Assembly (NCBI GenBank): GCA_007692495.1
Contig: REBZ01000084.1
Location: forward strand, 1 to 45,914
Length of the DNA: 45,914 nucleotides
Direction: 5' to 3'
DNA from: Alkalicoccus sp.
GTDB taxonomy: Bacteria; Bacillota; Bacilli; Bacillales; Salisediminibacteriaceae
Positions 27,603 through 37,492 of the stretch are shown one piece after another. The notes beneath the pieces were generated by a model. It had not been told where the DNA came from and did not search any database. It worked only from the letters and a program-made list of their open reading frames with translations. Numbering within the stretch: position 1 is the first letter of the stretch; each line of letters begins with the position of its first letter. The translations under genes were made by a program, and so were the position numbers.

Positions 27603-28253
27603 ATGAAATTTTTTATTGATTCAGCCAACATGAACGAAATTAAGCAGGCACAGGAGCTCGGAGTACTGGACGGGGTAACGACGAATCCGTCCCTCGTAGC
27701 AAAGGAAGGAGCCGATTTTCACGATCGCCTTCGTGAAATTACAGGTCTCGTAAGCGGTTCGGTCAGTGCAGAAGTTATTTCCCTCGATGCGGAAGGAATG
27801 ATCCGGGAAGGCAAGGAACTCGCAGCGATCGCACCGAACATTACAGTCAAGGTTCCAATGACGGTGGAAGGCCTTAAAGCTGTACGGGCGTTCAGCGAAG
27901 CAGGCATCAAAACCAACGTGACCCTCATTTTTTCAGCCAACCAGGCACTTCTTGCCGCGCGCGCCGGGGCTTCCTACGTTTCTCCGTTTCTCGGAAGACT
28001 GGATGACATCGGCCAGAACGGCGTCGACCTGATCGGAACGATCTCAGAAATTTTTGATCTGCACGGCATCGACACAGAAATTATTGCCGCGTCCATCCGT
28101 CATCCGCAGCACGTAAGCGAATCGGCGCTGCAGGGGGCTCATATTGCCACACTGCCGTACAAAGTAATTGAGCAGCTGACGAAACATCCTCTCACAGACA
28201 TCGGTATCGAAAAATTCCTCAGCGACTGGCAGAAAAGCCAGGCCGGAGTTTAA
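27603..28253 (+). CDS. tal: Transaldolase (fructose-6-phosphate aldolase-like family)
   Basis: Transfers a dihydroxyacetone unit between sugar phosphates in the pentose phosphate pathway. 216 residues, the short class (TalC/FSA type). The N-terminal [11 protein letters not shown] and [13 protein letters not shown], Schiff-base lysine in NITVKVPMT (~residue 85) and SPFLGRLDD are present. GAGGAGGAGAAAAGG precedes ATG 27603. Short forms may be transaldolase or fructose-6-phosphate aldolase; the Bacillus orthologue (YwjH) is a transaldolase. Confidence 0.93.
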   Translation: MKFFIDSANMNEIKQAQELGVLDGVTTNPSLVAKEGADFHDRLREITGLVSGSVSAEVISLDAEGMIREGKELAAIAPNITVKVPMTVEGLKAVRAFSEAGIKTNVTLIFSANQALLAARAGASYVSPFLGRLDDIGQNGVDLIGTISEIFDLHGIDTEIIAASIRHPQHVSESALQGAHIATLPYKVIEQLTKHPLTDIGIEKFLSDWQKSQAGV

Positions 28254-28258
28254 CAAAG

Positions 28259-28291
28259 AACGGCCTGCCGGAACGAGCAGGCCGTTTTTCC
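28259..28291 (+). terminator. Terminator of tal
   Basis: A perfect 10-bp stem (28259-28268 with 28277-28286) and five T. Confidence 0.9.
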
Positions 28292-28342
28292 CACATTCAC
28301 TACTCATCACGATCAAAGACCAGGCAGGGAAAGGAACAATTT

Positions 28343-29629
28343 ATGGACAAACTACTTATTGAAGGCGGTCATCCGCTGGAAGGCACAGTGACGATCAGCG
28401 GTGCCAAAAACAGTGCCGTTGCCCTCATACCGGCGGCTTTAATGGCGGACACAGCGGTCACTATCGATAACCTGCCGGATATTTCCGATATTAAAATTCT
28501 TGGAGAACTGCTCGAAGAAGCCGGGGCCACGACGGAGCGCGAAGGAGATTCCTTTACGCTTTATCCGGAAAAAATGTTTCCTATGCCGCTTCCAAACGGC
28601 CACGTTAAAAAGCTGCGCGCCTCCTATTACTTGATGGGTGCTATGCTCGGCAAATTCAACAAAGCAGTGATTGGTCTCCCGGGAGGATGCAACCTCGGAC
28701 CGCGGCCGATTGATCAGCATATTAAAGGATTTGAAGCGCTTGGGGCCAGAGTGACAAACGAGCATGGAGCTTTGTATCTTCAGGCGGAAGAGCTGCGGGG
28801 GGCACGGATTTATCTGGACGTAGTAAGTGTCGGTGCCACGATCAATATTATGCTCGCTGCTGTAAAAGCAAAAGGAAAAACCGTCATCGAAAATGCAGCG
28901 AAAGAACCGGAAATTATCGATGTCGCTACGCTTCTTTCCAACATGGGAGCAAAAATTAAAGGGGCAGGAACAAATGTAATCCGTATCGAAGGGGTGGAGG
29001 AGCTGAAAGGCTGCCGTCACACGATTATTCCGGACCGCATTGAAGCCGGTACGTACATGATTTTTGCCGCTGCCGCCGGCAGGTCGGTAACGATCGATAA
29101 TATTATTCCGCTGCACCTGGAGTCGCTCAGCTCCAAACTCCGTGAAATGGGAGTCGGGGTCGAGGCAGGAGACGACTGGGTCCGTATTGAAACGAAGGAA
29201 AAACTGGATCCGGTGGATATAAAAACTCTCGTCTATCCAGGGTTTGCAACCGATCTTCAGCAGCCGGCCACCGCACTGCTTACGAAAGCGGAAGGAAGCA
29301 GCATGATTACGGATACCATTTATAATGCCCGTTTTAAACAGGTGGATGAGCTCCGGAGAATGGGCGCCTCGATCAAAGTGGACGGCCGATCCGCTCTCGT
29401 CTTCGGCACAACAGCTCTCCAGGGAGCAAAGGTCCGGGCAACAGACCTCCGCGGAGGCGCTGCTCTCGTCACAGCCGGACTGATGGCAGACGGCGTGACA
29501 GAAATCACCGATGTGTTTCATATCGACCGGGGCTATTCCAACCTGGAAGAAAAGCTTCAAAACCTGGGTGCCGTAATCTGGAGAGAACAGCTGACAGAAG
29601 CGGAGATACAGGAAATCCAAAATTCTTAA
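28343..29629 (+). CDS. murA: UDP-N-acetylglucosamine 1-carboxyvinyltransferase (MurA2/MurZ type)
   Basis: First committed step of peptidoglycan synthesis, adding enolpyruvate to UDP-GlcNAc; the fosfomycin target. 428 residues, two inside-out barrels. The substrate residues GAKNSAV (~20-26) and the fosfomycin-binding cysteine in [12 protein letters not shown] (~115-116) are intact, so it should be drug-sensitive. Position between tal and glpX corresponds to the second B. subtilis copy, MurZ (MurAB). GGAAAGGAAC precedes ATG 28343. Confidence 0.95.
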   Translation: MDKLLIEGGHPLEGTVTISGAKNSAVALIPAALMADTAVTIDNLPDISDIKILGELLEEAGATTEREGDSFTLYPEKMFPMPLPNGHVKKLRASYYLMGAMLGKFNKAVIGLPGGCNLGPRPIDQHIKGFEALGARVTNEHGALYLQAEELRGARIYLDVVSVGATINIMLAAVKAKGKTVIENAAKEPEIIDVATLLSNMGAKIKGAGTNVIRIEGVEELKGCRHTIIPDRIEAGTYMIFAAAAGRSVTIDNIIPLHLESLSSKLREMGVGVEAGDDWVRIETKEKLDPVDIKTLVYPGFATDLQQPATALLTKAEGSSMITDTIYNARFKQVDELRRMGASIKVDGRSALVFGTTALQGAKVRATDLRGGAALVTAGLMADGVTEITDVFHIDRGYSNLEEKLQNLGAVIWREQLTEAEIQEIQNS

Positions 29630-29645
29630 ACCGGGGGGATCACAA

Positions 29646-30614
29646 ATGGAACGAAGCTTATCAATGGAACTTGTACGCGTAACCGAAGCAGCCGCTTTAA
29701 AATCAGCGCGCTGGATGGGGCGGGGCCAGAAGGAAGAAGCAGATGATGCCGCTACAGAGGGTATGCGCGACGTATTTGATACAATTCCAATGAAAGGCAC
29801 CGTAGTGATTGGAGAAGGAGAAATGGATGAAGCGCCGATGCTTTACATCGGCGAGCGGCTCGGCAACGGCTACGGCCCCCGGGTGGACGTAGCGGTCGAT
29901 CCGCTCGAAGGAACAAACATCGTCGCCAACGGAGGATGGAACGCGCTAGCGGTACTCGGAGTCGCTGACAAAGGCAACCTTCTGCACGCACCGGATATGT
30001 ACATGGACAAGATTGCTGTCGGTCCGGAAGCCGTAGGCAAAGTTGACCTGGATGCTCCCGTGGAAGAAAATATTCGAGCCGTAGCCGAAGCAAAAGGCAA
30101 GGAGATAGAAGACCTCGTCATAACTATTCTGCACCGTGAACGGCATAAAGAACTTATTTCAGCCATCCGTGCGACAGGAGCCCGGATTAAGCTCATAGGA
30201 GATGGAGACGTTGCGGGGGCTGTTAATACTGCCTTTGAAGACACAGGGGTCGATATGCTTCTCGGTTCAGGAGGCGCTCCGGAAGGCGTACTCGCCGCCA
30301 TCGGACTGAAATGTCTCGGCGGGGAAATTCAGGGTCGGCTTCTCCCGCAGAACGACGAAGAGAGAGAGCGGTGCGAAGGCATGGGCATCGATGATATTCA
30401 CCGCGTGCTGCACATGGAGGATCTCGTTTCCGGCGATGATGCCATTTTTGCTGCGACCGGCGTAACGGATGGCGAGCTTCTGAAAGGGGTGCGCTACAAA
30501 GGGGAAACAGGCACAACCCAGTCACTCGTTATGCGCGCTAAATCCGGAACGGTCCGATTTATTGACGGGAAACACCATCTTGATAAAAAGCCCGACCTCG
30601 TTATTCGTGATTAG
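29646..30614 (+). CDS. glpX: Class II fructose-1,6-bisphosphatase (GlpX)
   Basis: Gluconeogenic hydrolysis of fructose-1,6-bisphosphate. 322 residues of the lithium-sensitive phosphatase fold, with [11 protein letters not shown] (~59-69) and DPLEGTN (~87-93) binding metals and substrate. It follows murA by 16 bases (GGGGGGATC ribosome site) and is probably cotranscribed. With fbaA and tal nearby the stretch groups central sugar-phosphate enzymes, as in B. subtilis (YwjI). Confidence 0.95.
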   Translation: MERSLSMELVRVTEAAALKSARWMGRGQKEEADDAATEGMRDVFDTIPMKGTVVIGEGEMDEAPMLYIGERLGNGYGPRVDVAVDPLEGTNIVANGGWNALAVLGVADKGNLLHAPDMYMDKIAVGPEAVGKVDLDAPVEENIRAVAEAKGKEIEDLVITILHRERHKELISAIRATGARIKLIGDGDVAGAVNTAFEDTGVDMLLGSGGAPEGVLAAIGLKCLGGEIQGRLLPQNDEERERCEGMGIDDIHRVLHMEDLVSGDDAIFAATGVTDGELLKGVRYKGETGTTQSLVMRAKSGTVRFIDGKHHLDKKPDLVIRD

Positions 30615-30627
30615 CAGCCGGAAGGAG

Positions 30628-30667
30628 AAATCTGCCTGCAGCATTAAAAATGGCGGGCAGATTTTCC
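30628..30667 (+). terminator. Terminator of murA-glpX
   Basis: AAATCTGCC and its complement GGCAGATTT (with inner TGC/GCG pairing) close a hairpin followed by a T/C-rich run. Confidence 0.75.
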
Positions 30668-30721
30668 CTTCTTCTACCATTGTCAGTCCTCCGAAAATAT
30701 GCTTAGATAGATAAAGCTGAT

Positions 30722-30830
30722 TTGACACTGAACGCAGGTTCAGAACCCCCCGGATTTCTTCCAGAAGCATTATCCCAACATTCCCACATGCCCGGCGGAG
30801 CAGTTTCCGTCACTGAAACTTAGAAAAGGT
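30722..30830 (+). promoter_or_regulatory. C-rich rho leader, candidate Rho-loading region
   Basis: After a CTGAAC-gcag-GTTCAG palindrome (30728-30743) the untranslated leader is rich in C and poor in G, interspersed with CC steps, as in Rho utilisation sites. B. subtilis rho is autoregulated by Rho-dependent attenuation in its leader. The promoter is unclear; TTGACA at 30722 lacks a matching -10. Confidence 0.4.
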
Positions 30831-30842
30831 CTGGTGACATAT

Positions 30843-32132
30843 ATGGCAGTAACGTTGAAAGAAATGGAGCATATGAAGCTCAAAGAACTTTACGATCTGG
30901 CAAAAGAGCACAAAGTATCCTACTACAGCCAGCTCACAAAGAAAGAATTGATTTTTGCGATTTTTAAAAAGCAGGCAGAAAATGAAGATTTAATGTTTAT
31001 GGAAGGCATCCTGGAAATAATTCAGTCGGAAGGTTTCGGATTTCTCCGGTCCAACACGTACAAGCCGAGCCCGCAGGATATTTACATATCTGCTTCCCAG
31101 ATCCGGCGTTTTAAACTCCGGAACGGCGACCGCGTATCCGGTAAAGTCCGTAAACCAAAAGAAAACGAGCGCTACTACGGCCTGCTGCAGGTAGCTGCCG
31201 TGAACGGGGAGGATCCGGAAAAAGCGAGTGAACGACCGCATTTCCCGCAGCTTACACCGCTGTATCCGGAAAAGAAAATGACGCTGGAGCATCAGCCGAA
31301 CATGGTCGCTTCCCGCGTACTCGACATGATTGCGCCGGTCGGCTACGGCCAGCGCGGCCTGATCGTTGCTCCTCCGAAAGCAGGAAAAACGCTTTTGATG
31401 AAGGAAGTCGCCAACAGCATCGCCGCCAACCACCCCGACATGGAAATCATCGTGCTGCTTATTGATGAGCGTCCGGAAGAAGTCACCGATATGGAGCGTT
31501 CCATTAAAGGGGAAGTCGTCAGCTCCACGTTTGACGAAGTACCGGAAAACCATATTAAAGTAGCGGAGCTTGTTCTCGACCGCGCAATGCGTCTCGTGGA
31601 ATCCAGGAAGGACGTCGTAATTCTGATGGACAGCATCACCCGTCTGGCCAGGGCATATAACCTTGTGGTCCCGCCGAGCGGACGGACGCTTTCCGGGGGA
31701 ATCGATCCGGCGAGCTTCCACCGTCCGAAGCGTTTTTTCGGAGCGGCACGTAACATTGAGGAAGGCGGAAGCCTGACGATTCTCGCTACCGCTCTTGTAG
31801 AAACCGGTTCCCGGATGGATGATGTGATTTACGAAGAGTTTAAAGGAACAGGCAATATGGAACTGCATCTGGACCGGAAGCTCGCGGAGCGCCGGATTTA
31901 CCCGGCGATTGATATCCGCCGTTCCAGTACGCGCCGCGAAGAGCTGCTGCTGCCGAAAAAGCAGATCGAAGACCTGTGGGCGATCCGCCGGACCCTCAAC
32001 GATCAGCCGGATTATATGGAGCGGTTCCTTAAAAAAGTGAAAGAAACAAAAACAAACGAAGAATTTTTTGCCTCATTCGAACGTGGGAAGCAGAGCCGCA
32101 GCACACGCAGCCAGTCTTCTGGTAATTCCTGA
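30843..32132 (+). CDS. rho: Transcription termination factor Rho
   Basis: Hexameric RNA-dependent ATPase that releases transcripts. 429 residues: N-terminal helical domain (MKLKELYDLAKEH), cold-shock-like RNA-binding domain (GFGFLRS near 67, DIYIS), then the RecA-like motor with P-loop APPKAGKT (~176), DERPEE and DSITRLARAYN. ATG 30843 is chosen over the in-frame GTG at 30834 because it leaves ten residues before MKLKELY, as in B. subtilis. Rho sits before L31 and tdk in the conserved order. Confidence 0.97.
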   Translation: MAVTLKEMEHMKLKELYDLAKEHKVSYYSQLTKKELIFAIFKKQAENEDLMFMEGILEIIQSEGFGFLRSNTYKPSPQDIYISASQIRRFKLRNGDRVSGKVRKPKENERYYGLLQVAAVNGEDPEKASERPHFPQLTPLYPEKKMTLEHQPNMVASRVLDMIAPVGYGQRGLIVAPPKAGKTLLMKEVANSIAANHPDMEIIVLLIDERPEEVTDMERSIKGEVVSSTFDEVPENHIKVAELVLDRAMRLVESRKDVVILMDSITRLARAYNLVVPPSGRTLSGGIDPASFHRPKRFFGAARNIEEGGSLTILATALVETGSRMDDVIYEEFKGTGNMELHLDRKLAERRIYPAIDIRRSSTRREELLLPKKQIEDLWAIRRTLNDQPDYMERFLKKVKETKTNEEFFASFERGKQSRSTRSQSSGNS

Positions 32133-32147
32133 CGTCATAATCTTTTA

Positions 32148-32176
32148 TTGCATTCTCCTTTCTGCCTTGTTATACT
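32148..32176 (+). promoter_or_regulatory. Sigma-A promoter of the L31 gene
   Basis: TTGCAT (32148-32153), exactly 17 bp, TATACT (32171-32176). The leader is about 70 bases; no Zur box was found. Confidence 0.75.
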
Positions 32177-32251
32177 TTTTTTATGTGTGAAAGAGTTCAA
32201 CACAGACTTACTCTGTTTCGAAAGATTCAGGGCGGAAGGAGCTGAAAAGAC

Positions 32252-32494
32252 ATGAAACAAGGAATTCATCCAGAATACCGTAAAGTCGTATTCAAGGATT
32301 CAAGTACCGGCTTTATGTTCTTGACTGGTTCTACATCGTCTACGGAACAAACTGTAGAGTGGGAAGATGGCAACACTTACCCGCTTATTACAGTGGAAGT
32401 ATCTTCTGATTCTCACCCGTTCTACACAGGTAAGCAGAAGTTTGCTGACGCCGGCGGACGTGTCGACCGTTTCAAGAAAAAATACGGTATGTAA
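32252..32494 (+). CDS. rpmE2: Ribosomal protein L31, type B (cysteine-free)
   Basis: 80 residues. It contains no cysteine at all, so it belongs to the zinc-independent type B (RpmE2/YtiA-like) group, recognised by [14 protein letters not shown] at the start and the [25 protein letters not shown] tail-like pattern (given here for its HPFYTG and GRVDRF elements). GCGGAAGGAGC precedes ATG 32252. In B. subtilis the rho-tdk locus holds the zinc-binding form instead. Confidence 0.95.
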   Translation: MKQGIHPEYRKVVFKDSSTGFMFLTGSTSSTEQTVEWEDGNTYPLITVEVSSDSHPFYTGKQKFADAGGRVDRFKKKYGM

Positions 32495-32504
32495 TGTGCA
32501 GACG

Positions 32505-32537
32505 AAACAGGCAGAAAATATTCTGCCTGTTTTTTTG
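32505..32537 (+). terminator. Terminator of the L31 gene
   Basis: A perfect 12-bp stem with a 4-base loop (32505-32516 with 32521-32532) and a long T tract. Confidence 0.95.
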
Positions 32538-32628
32538 TGACTAAATACGCTTGTTCTCTGCGGCAATTGCGCGTAGGATTACATATAAATGATCAGGAAA
32601 AAAATTATCGGAACAGGAGCGTCGCCTC

Positions 32629-33255
32629 ATGCACCTTAATCAGAAAGAAGGCTGGGTAGAAGTCGTCTGCGGAAGCATGTTTTCCGGAAAGTCGGAAGAA
32701 CTTATCCGCCGCGTCCGCCGGGCCAGCTTCGGCCGTCAGAAAATCCAGGTTTTTAAACCCCAGCTTGATAACCGTTACAGTGAAAAAGAAGTGGTCTCTC
32801 ATAACGGAACGACAGTGTACGCCTATCCTGCGACGGATGCAGAGGACATTTACACTCTGCTCGAAAAAGATACGGAAGTCGTCGCAATTGATGAGATTCA
32901 ATTTTTTGATCCAAAGATTGTGGATGTCGTCCAGACACTCGCAGACGATAAAGTCCGGGTGATCTGCGCCGGTCTGGACCAGGATTTCCGCGGGGAGCCG
33001 TTCGGCTGTGTTCCTGTGCTGTTAACACTCGCAGAGTCCGTAACAAAGCTGCAGGCTATCTGTCTTTCCTGCGGGGCTCCTGCAAGCCGTACGCAGCGTC
33101 TGATCGACGGAAAGCCGGCTTCCTACGATGATCCGATCATTCTCGTCGGAGCTTCAGAGTCGTACGAACCCCGCTGCAGGCACTGCCACGAAGTACCCGG
33201 CCGCCCAAGAACCACCCACGTCCCGGCCGTCAACCTCGCCCGGGAAAACAACTGA
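32629..33255 (+). CDS. tdk: Thymidine kinase
   Basis: ATP-dependent salvage of thymidine to dTMP. 208 residues, type II (bacterial) kinase: P-loop [11 protein letters not shown] (~residues 16-26), catalytic region AIDEIQFFD (~88), and a four-cysteine zinc lasso (CLSC near 146 and CRHC near 184). ATG 32629 follows a weak AGGAGCG site. Followed by a strong terminator that ends the conserved gene block. Confidence 0.96.
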   Translation: MHLNQKEGWVEVVCGSMFSGKSEELIRRVRRASFGRQKIQVFKPQLDNRYSEKEVVSHNGTTVYAYPATDAEDIYTLLEKDTEVVAIDEIQFFDPKIVDVVQTLADDKVRVICAGLDQDFRGEPFGCVPVLLTLAESVTKLQAICLSCGAPASRTQRLIDGKPASYDDPIILVGASESYEPRCRHCHEVPGRPRTTHVPAVNLARENN

Positions 33256-33267
33256 TCCGTACCGAAG

Positions 33268-33302
33268 AAAAAACCTGTCAGGTCATCTGACAGGTTTTTT
33301 CT
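33268..33302 (+). terminator. Terminator of tdk (symmetric)
   Basis: A 14-bp perfect stem (33268-33281 with 33287-33300) with A and T tracts, active in principle on both strands. Confidence 0.9.
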
Positions 33303-33380
33303 GTGAAGCTGCATTTTATTGTACAGGCTGTCTTGAAAATAAAATATAGATAAAAGGAGCGCTTTCGTTTCCATGGGGAG

Positions 33381-33475
33381 GCTTTCCGGGCGGGCCGGCC
33401 TCAGCTAATTCCGTCCTCTTTTGTCGGTCGGAATGGATCTTCGGCTCGGCCTTTATCGCCCCGGAGTCCCCCCAT
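33381..33475 (+). repeat. Dispersed ~95-bp repeat, copy 2
   Basis: Same orientation as copy 1 at 25061; 26 identical bases at 33381-33406, then GGATCTTCG, ATCGCC and CGGAGTC at matching distances. Located in the non-coding gap 33303-33851. Confidence 0.8.
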
Positions 33476-33670
33476 GTCTCCTGCAGCTGCAAAGAATATT
33501 TATTCTTCAAGAGGTACAGTGTATCTGTCTCCTTCGGCACCGACAAATCATCCACTCATCCTGATTCTCGCAGAGTTACTGTATACAGTTTCAACAGGCT
33601 GTTCCGGTTTTTCATCCGGCTGCTATCAAGCGGTCTGCTGATTGGAAATTCAAGTTCCTTTCTGAAGCGG

Positions 33671-33776
33671 AAGGCGGGGACTCCGACGGGATTAAGCGAA
33701 GTCGGAAGATCCTTTCTGAAGAAGCTCAGCTTCGGCAGAAATAGCTGAAGACGAGCCCCGCGGAAAGCCTCCGCCG
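33671..33776 (-). repeat. Dispersed ~100-bp repeat, copy 3 (inverted)
   Basis: The plus strand here reads like the minus strand of copies 1 and 2: GGGGACTCCGACGGGAT, then AGATCC, AGCTGA and finally CCCCGCGGAAAGCCTCCGCC. Copies 2 and 3 thus face each other about 195 bp apart. Such GGGACTCC...GCGGAAAGCnTCCGCC elements are common in Bacillaceae intergenic DNA. Confidence 0.65.
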
Positions 33777-33851
33777 GCAAGCGTAAGAAAGCCGGTACGA
33801 ATAAACGGTCATGAGGTATTCCGGATAACTTGTCCGCAGGCAGGCCGCCGT

Positions 33852-35180
33852 CTACAAACTGCGTGAATGACGCTGAACCGGATCCCACGTGGAATTGTAG
33901 GGAGGGGCGTAGCTGATATCAAGGTCCTGTATTTCATCAACAGTCATGCGGTTAAACAGCATGACAGAAGAGGTATCGATCCGCTTGTCCACACCGTGGA
34001 CCCCGGCCGCCTGCACGCCGAGCAGCCGGTCATTTTTATTATCCTTCAAAAGCTGGAGCGTCATCGGCTCCACTCCCGGATAGTAGCCGGCAAAAGCAAG
34101 CGGTTCAAACGTTTTGCAGCTGAAGTCGAAGCCGAGACTTTTCGCTTCTTTAATGCCGATTCCAGTCCGTCCGGCAGTAATATCAAAAAACTTCAGAATG
34201 GCGGTGCCGAGCATGCCCTGAAATGTTTTTTTGTCCCCCGCAATATTGGCTCCGGCGATACGCCCCTGCTTGTTGGCATGGGTCCCGAGCGGCACGTAGT
34301 CGTCCTGCTCCTTAATCCGGTGGTACTGCGTGGCGCAGTCTCCGGCAGCATAAATATTCGGGACGTTCGTACGCATGTAGGGATCGACAATAACCGCTCC
34401 GGAAGCGTGGGTGTAGATACCGGTGTCCTCCAGAAAATCCGTATTCGGCCGGATACCGATGGCGACGAGCACCCCGTCTGTTTCATAGGAGTATTTTTTT
34501 GTTTCCACGCTTGTTACCCGCCCGTGCTGATCTCCGGTGAAGCCTGCCACGTCCTCATTCAAACAGAGTTCAACGCCGTGCTTTTCCGCTTCTTTACGAA
34601 GAACATCGCTGACCGGTTCGTCGAAGTTGCTGCCGAGTTTGTCATTACGGTTAATGATACGTACTTTTTTACCGATTTCCACGAGGTTCTCGGCGACTTC
34701 CAGACCGATATATCCCGCTCCGATAATTGTAATATGCTCCTTGTCCTTGAAGTCTTCAATAATATTTTCTGTATCAGGAATCGTCTTCATCGTATGGATA
34801 CCTTCGAGGTCCGCACCGTCCACCGGAATTACGTTTGGACTTCCACCGCTGGCCACGAGAAGCGTGTCATATTCCAAAGAAAATGATTCTCCTGAATCCA
34901 GGTTTTTACCGCTCACGATCTGGTTTTCGGCATCGACGTTCGTTACTTCATGAGAAACCCTCGCATCGATACCTTTTTTACGAAAATAGGAAACAGGCCG
35001 TGCGATCAGGTCATCGCTCTTCTCTACGAGCCCTCCCATATAATACGGCAGACCGCACTGGGCATAGGAATAAACCGGACCGCGCTCCAGTACAGTAATT
35101 TCTGCATTTTCCGCTTTATGCACGATCTGCATCGCGGCACTCATGCCGGCTGCATCTCCTCCAATAATTACAACTTTCAT
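33852..35180 (-). CDS. CoA-disulfide reductase-type FAD/NAD(P)-dependent oxidoreductase
   Basis: 442 residues from ATG 35180 (AAGGGAG upstream; an in-frame extension to 35243 lacks support). FAD-binding GGDAAGMSAA, the single redox cysteine C42 in YAQCGLPYY, a second NAD(P) loop GAGYIGLEVAENL, and the C-terminal YAPPYNSTWDPV stretch match CoA-disulfide reductases, which recycle CoA disulfide with NAD(P)H and replace glutathione redox systems in Bacilli and staphylococci. NADH oxidase or persulfide reductase of the same family are alternatives. Stand-alone gene in the accessory block. Confidence 0.85.
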   Translation of the reverse strand: MKVVIIGGDAAGMSAAMQIVHKAENAEITVLERGPVYSYAQCGLPYYMGGLVEKSDDLIARPVSYFRKKGIDARVSHEVTNVDAENQIVSGKNLDSGESFSLEYDTLLVASGGSPNVIPVDGADLEGIHTMKTIPDTENIIEDFKDKEHITIIGAGYIGLEVAENLVEIGKKVRIINRNDKLGSNFDEPVSDVLRKEAEKHGVELCLNEDVAGFTGDQHGRVTSVETKKYSYETDGVLVAIGIRPNTDFLEDTGIYTHASGAVIVDPYMRTNVPNIYAAGDCATQYHRIKEQDDYVPLGTHANKQGRIAGANIAGDKKTFQGMLGTAILKFFDITAGRTGIGIKEAKSLGFDFSCKTFEPLAFAGYYPGVEPMTLQLLKDNKNDRLLGVQAAGVHGVDKRIDTSSVMLFNRMTVDEIQDLDISYAPPYNSTWDPVQRHSRSL

Positions 35181-35243
35181 CCTGTATCGGCTCCCTTCTG
35201 TATCTACGTTTCTAATACCCCCACCCCTTCCGGAAGTAAACAT

Positions 35244-35915
35244 ATCATCCGGCCTGGTTAAATAAAAGTTGCTGAAACCTGTCTACTCAGGAAATACTGT
35301 GGGATAAAGTTAGGGAAGGAGTTAATTCACGGATGGGTTACTGATGAACAAGAAAATATTGCCTCCCGTCCTGTACCGGCCCATTATAAAAAAGCCCTGA
35401 AATAAACAGGACTTCTGAGTATAGAAAATTTCTAAAGAAAAAAATCTCATCCGATGCAGTATAGGATACAATATATGCTGGGCATCAGCCTGCTATTATT
35501 TAGACTCCGAGTGCGGAGCTGACACCCTTTCCTTCAAATTAGCTCTTAGGTAATAATCTGAGAAAATTATTTGCAGTCAGTTTCTTATGTATAAGAGGGT
35601 AATGGCAACTACAATGAATTCGTGCATCACATATTTATGAACATAACCAGCAACTTGTGTATATTATCTGCCTTAATAAGATCATCGATACAATCCATGA
35701 AACGAAAAGGTCGTGAAATCGGGAGCTGCCGTTCTGGAATTACGTCGACAATAAACCAGGAAAATGAAGAAGCCAGGCATCAAAGCTGATTCAAACTACA
35801 GTAACAATAGACGTTGTTTGATTTGCTGCCCTTGTATTTAACAGTCTGTATTAGTTGGCAAAGTGATTTATTTAATCACTTGAAAATATTAATGATGAGC
35901 AGATACAGGCGTTAA
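35244..35915. other. AT-rich non-coding gap, nothing recognised
   Basis: No coding-like frame longer than about 30 codons on either strand. AAGTGATT-TATTT-AATCACTT (35864-35881) could be the weak hairpin ending the phn operon. Otherwise I see no recognisable element; it may be decayed accessory DNA. Confidence 0.5.
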
Positions 35916-36707
35916 TTAAATAATTTTTTTTCTGATTGACGAAGATAACTGTTCAAATAAAATGACGACAACAAGAATTAAAACGATGATCATCAAAGCT
36001 TCGTCGAAATTTCTCATAGTAAACGCTGTAGAAAGCTCCACTCCGATTCCCCCCGCTCCGACAAGGCCGAGAACAACTGCCGAGCGGATTGACTTTTCAA
36101 AAGCAAACAAGCTCGTGCCTACAAATGACGGAAATCCAAGCGGCAGCACTGCCCCTGAAACAATACCGATCTGGGAAGCTCCGGTAGATTGAAGGGCCTG
36201 AGATGGTCCTTTTTCAATTTCTTCGATTCTTTCAGAAAAGAAACGTGCGCAGAACCCTATCGTGTCCACAATAATCGTCAGTATCCCCGCCAAAGGACCG
36301 AGCCCGACAGAAATAACAAATATTAATGCCCAGATTAAATCCGGAATCGTACGCATAGCTGAAACCGCCCCGCGGCTGATCCAGCGTATTGAAGGATGAG
36401 GTGCGGTATTGTGTGAAGCCAGAAGAGCTACCGGCAGACTGAGAACGACGCCTATGACGGTACCGACTAGTGCAATTTGAAAGGTTTCGTACATCGCTGA
36501 AGATATAGAAGTTATTCTTTCAGGATTGGGAGGAAAGGCCGAACCGATGAAATGTAACATATTAATGATGCCATTTATTATTCTTTCAAAGGAAAGCTGG
36601 GCATGCTGAATCCCCATAATAAATAGAAAGGTGAAAATAACGAGCAGAAAAATTGCAGGAAGTTTAGGGAGTTTGAACCGCGGCGGCATAGACGTATGCT
36701 GGTTCAT
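35916..36707 (-). CDS. phnE: Phosphonate/phosphite ABC transporter permease
   Basis: 263 residues, about six membrane segments. The cytoplasmic EAA loop that contacts the ATPase is at EKGPSQALQSTGASQIG (~residues 172-188). It forms the channel for the importer with PhnC and PhnD. Its ATG overlaps the phnC stop by four bases. Only one permease gene is present, so a homodimer is expected. Confidence 0.92.
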   Translation of the reverse strand: MNQHTSMPPRFKLPKLPAIFLLVIFTFLFIMGIQHAQLSFERIINGIINMLHFIGSAFPPNPERITSISSAMYETFQIALVGTVIGVVLSLPVALLASHNTAPHPSIRWISRGAVSAMRTIPDLIWALIFVISVGLGPLAGILTIIVDTIGFCARFFSERIEEIEKGPSQALQSTGASQIGIVSGAVLPLGFPSFVGTSLFAFEKSIRSAVVLGLVGAGGIGVELSTAFTMRNFDEALMIIVLILVVVILFEQLSSSIRKKII

Positions 36708-37471
36708 GAATGCTTCATCCGCAGTTCGTCATGGTAGTAAAGGTTGGACAAGTCCTTTTTGGAAATAGTTTTTTTGCTTCCGTCCAGTACTACTTCGCCT
36801 TTGTTCAATCCGATTAACCGTTCCCCAAATTCCATAGCAATATCCGTTTGATGAAGGATACAAAGAACCGTCCAGGATTTTTCCTCTACGATTTCCCATA
36901 AAAGCTCCATTACTTCCCTTCCCGCTTTTGGATCAAGACTTGCGATTGGTTCATCTGCCAGAATAATTTCTGGATCCTGCATCAGCATTCTTGCAATGGC
37001 CACACGCTGCTGCTGGCCTCCAGAAAGCTGATCAGCCCTTCTGCCTGCAAGATGGGCAAGTCCGACCCTCTCCAGGCAGGACATAGCCCGTTCTCTGTTT
37101 TCAGCAGAAGCAAAAGGCGTCGTTACACTTAGAAAATTACGATGGTACCCCATTCTTCCAAACAAAACATTCTGGAAAACGGATAAATTGTAGATTAAGT
37201 GAAAGTTCTGAAATACCATGCCGAGCTTTTTTCGAATAGGTTTAAATTTACTTTTTCCCAATTGTGTAATTTCTTTATTGTTTATAAATATACTTCCATC
37301 GCTCGGTTTTTCGAATCCGGCTATATTTTTAAACATTGTCGATTTCCCGGAACCGTTGTGTCCGAGCAGCACCACACCCTCCCCGCGCTTAATCTCGAAA
37401 GAAACGCTGTTCAAAGCTTTTGTGCCGTCCGGAAAGATTTTTGTTACATTGTTTACTTCAAGCGCGTTCAT
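36704..37471 (-). CDS. phnC: Phosphonate/phosphite ABC transporter ATP-binding protein
   Basis: 255 residues. Walker [10 protein letters not shown] (~38-46), signature [13 protein letters not shown] (~150), Walker B IILADEP and the switch histidine in CILHQTD are intact. PhnC-type ATPases power import of phosphonates, phosphite or related anions. GGGGGGAAG precedes ATG 37471; it follows phnD by 21 bases. Confidence 0.93.
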   Translation of the reverse strand: MNALEVNNVTKIFPDGTKALNSVSFEIKRGEGVVLLGHNGSGKSTMFKNIAGFEKPSDGSIFINNKEITQLGKSKFKPIRKKLGMVFQNFHLIYNLSVFQNVLFGRMGYHRNFLSVTTPFASAENRERAMSCLERVGLAHLAGRRADQLSGGQQQRVAIARMLMQDPEIILADEPIASLDPKAGREVMELLWEIVEEKSWTVLCILHQTDIAMEFGERLIGLNKGEVVLDGSKKTISKKDLSNLYYHDELRMKHS

Positions 37472-37492
37472 GATTTCTTCCCCCCGGATAAA

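Noticed and set aside
28439-29800. 453-codon minus-strand open frame opposite murA and the start of glpX
   Set aside because: Antisense shadow spanning two well-supported genes; no family resemblance or start signal.
33867-34886. 339-codon plus-strand open frame opposite the CoA-disulfide reductase
   Set aside because: Antisense shadow without ribosome site; the minus strand carries all family motifs.
35701-35790. 30-codon frame starting MKRKGREIGS
   Set aside because: No ribosome site and no recognisable family; probably chance in an empty gap.
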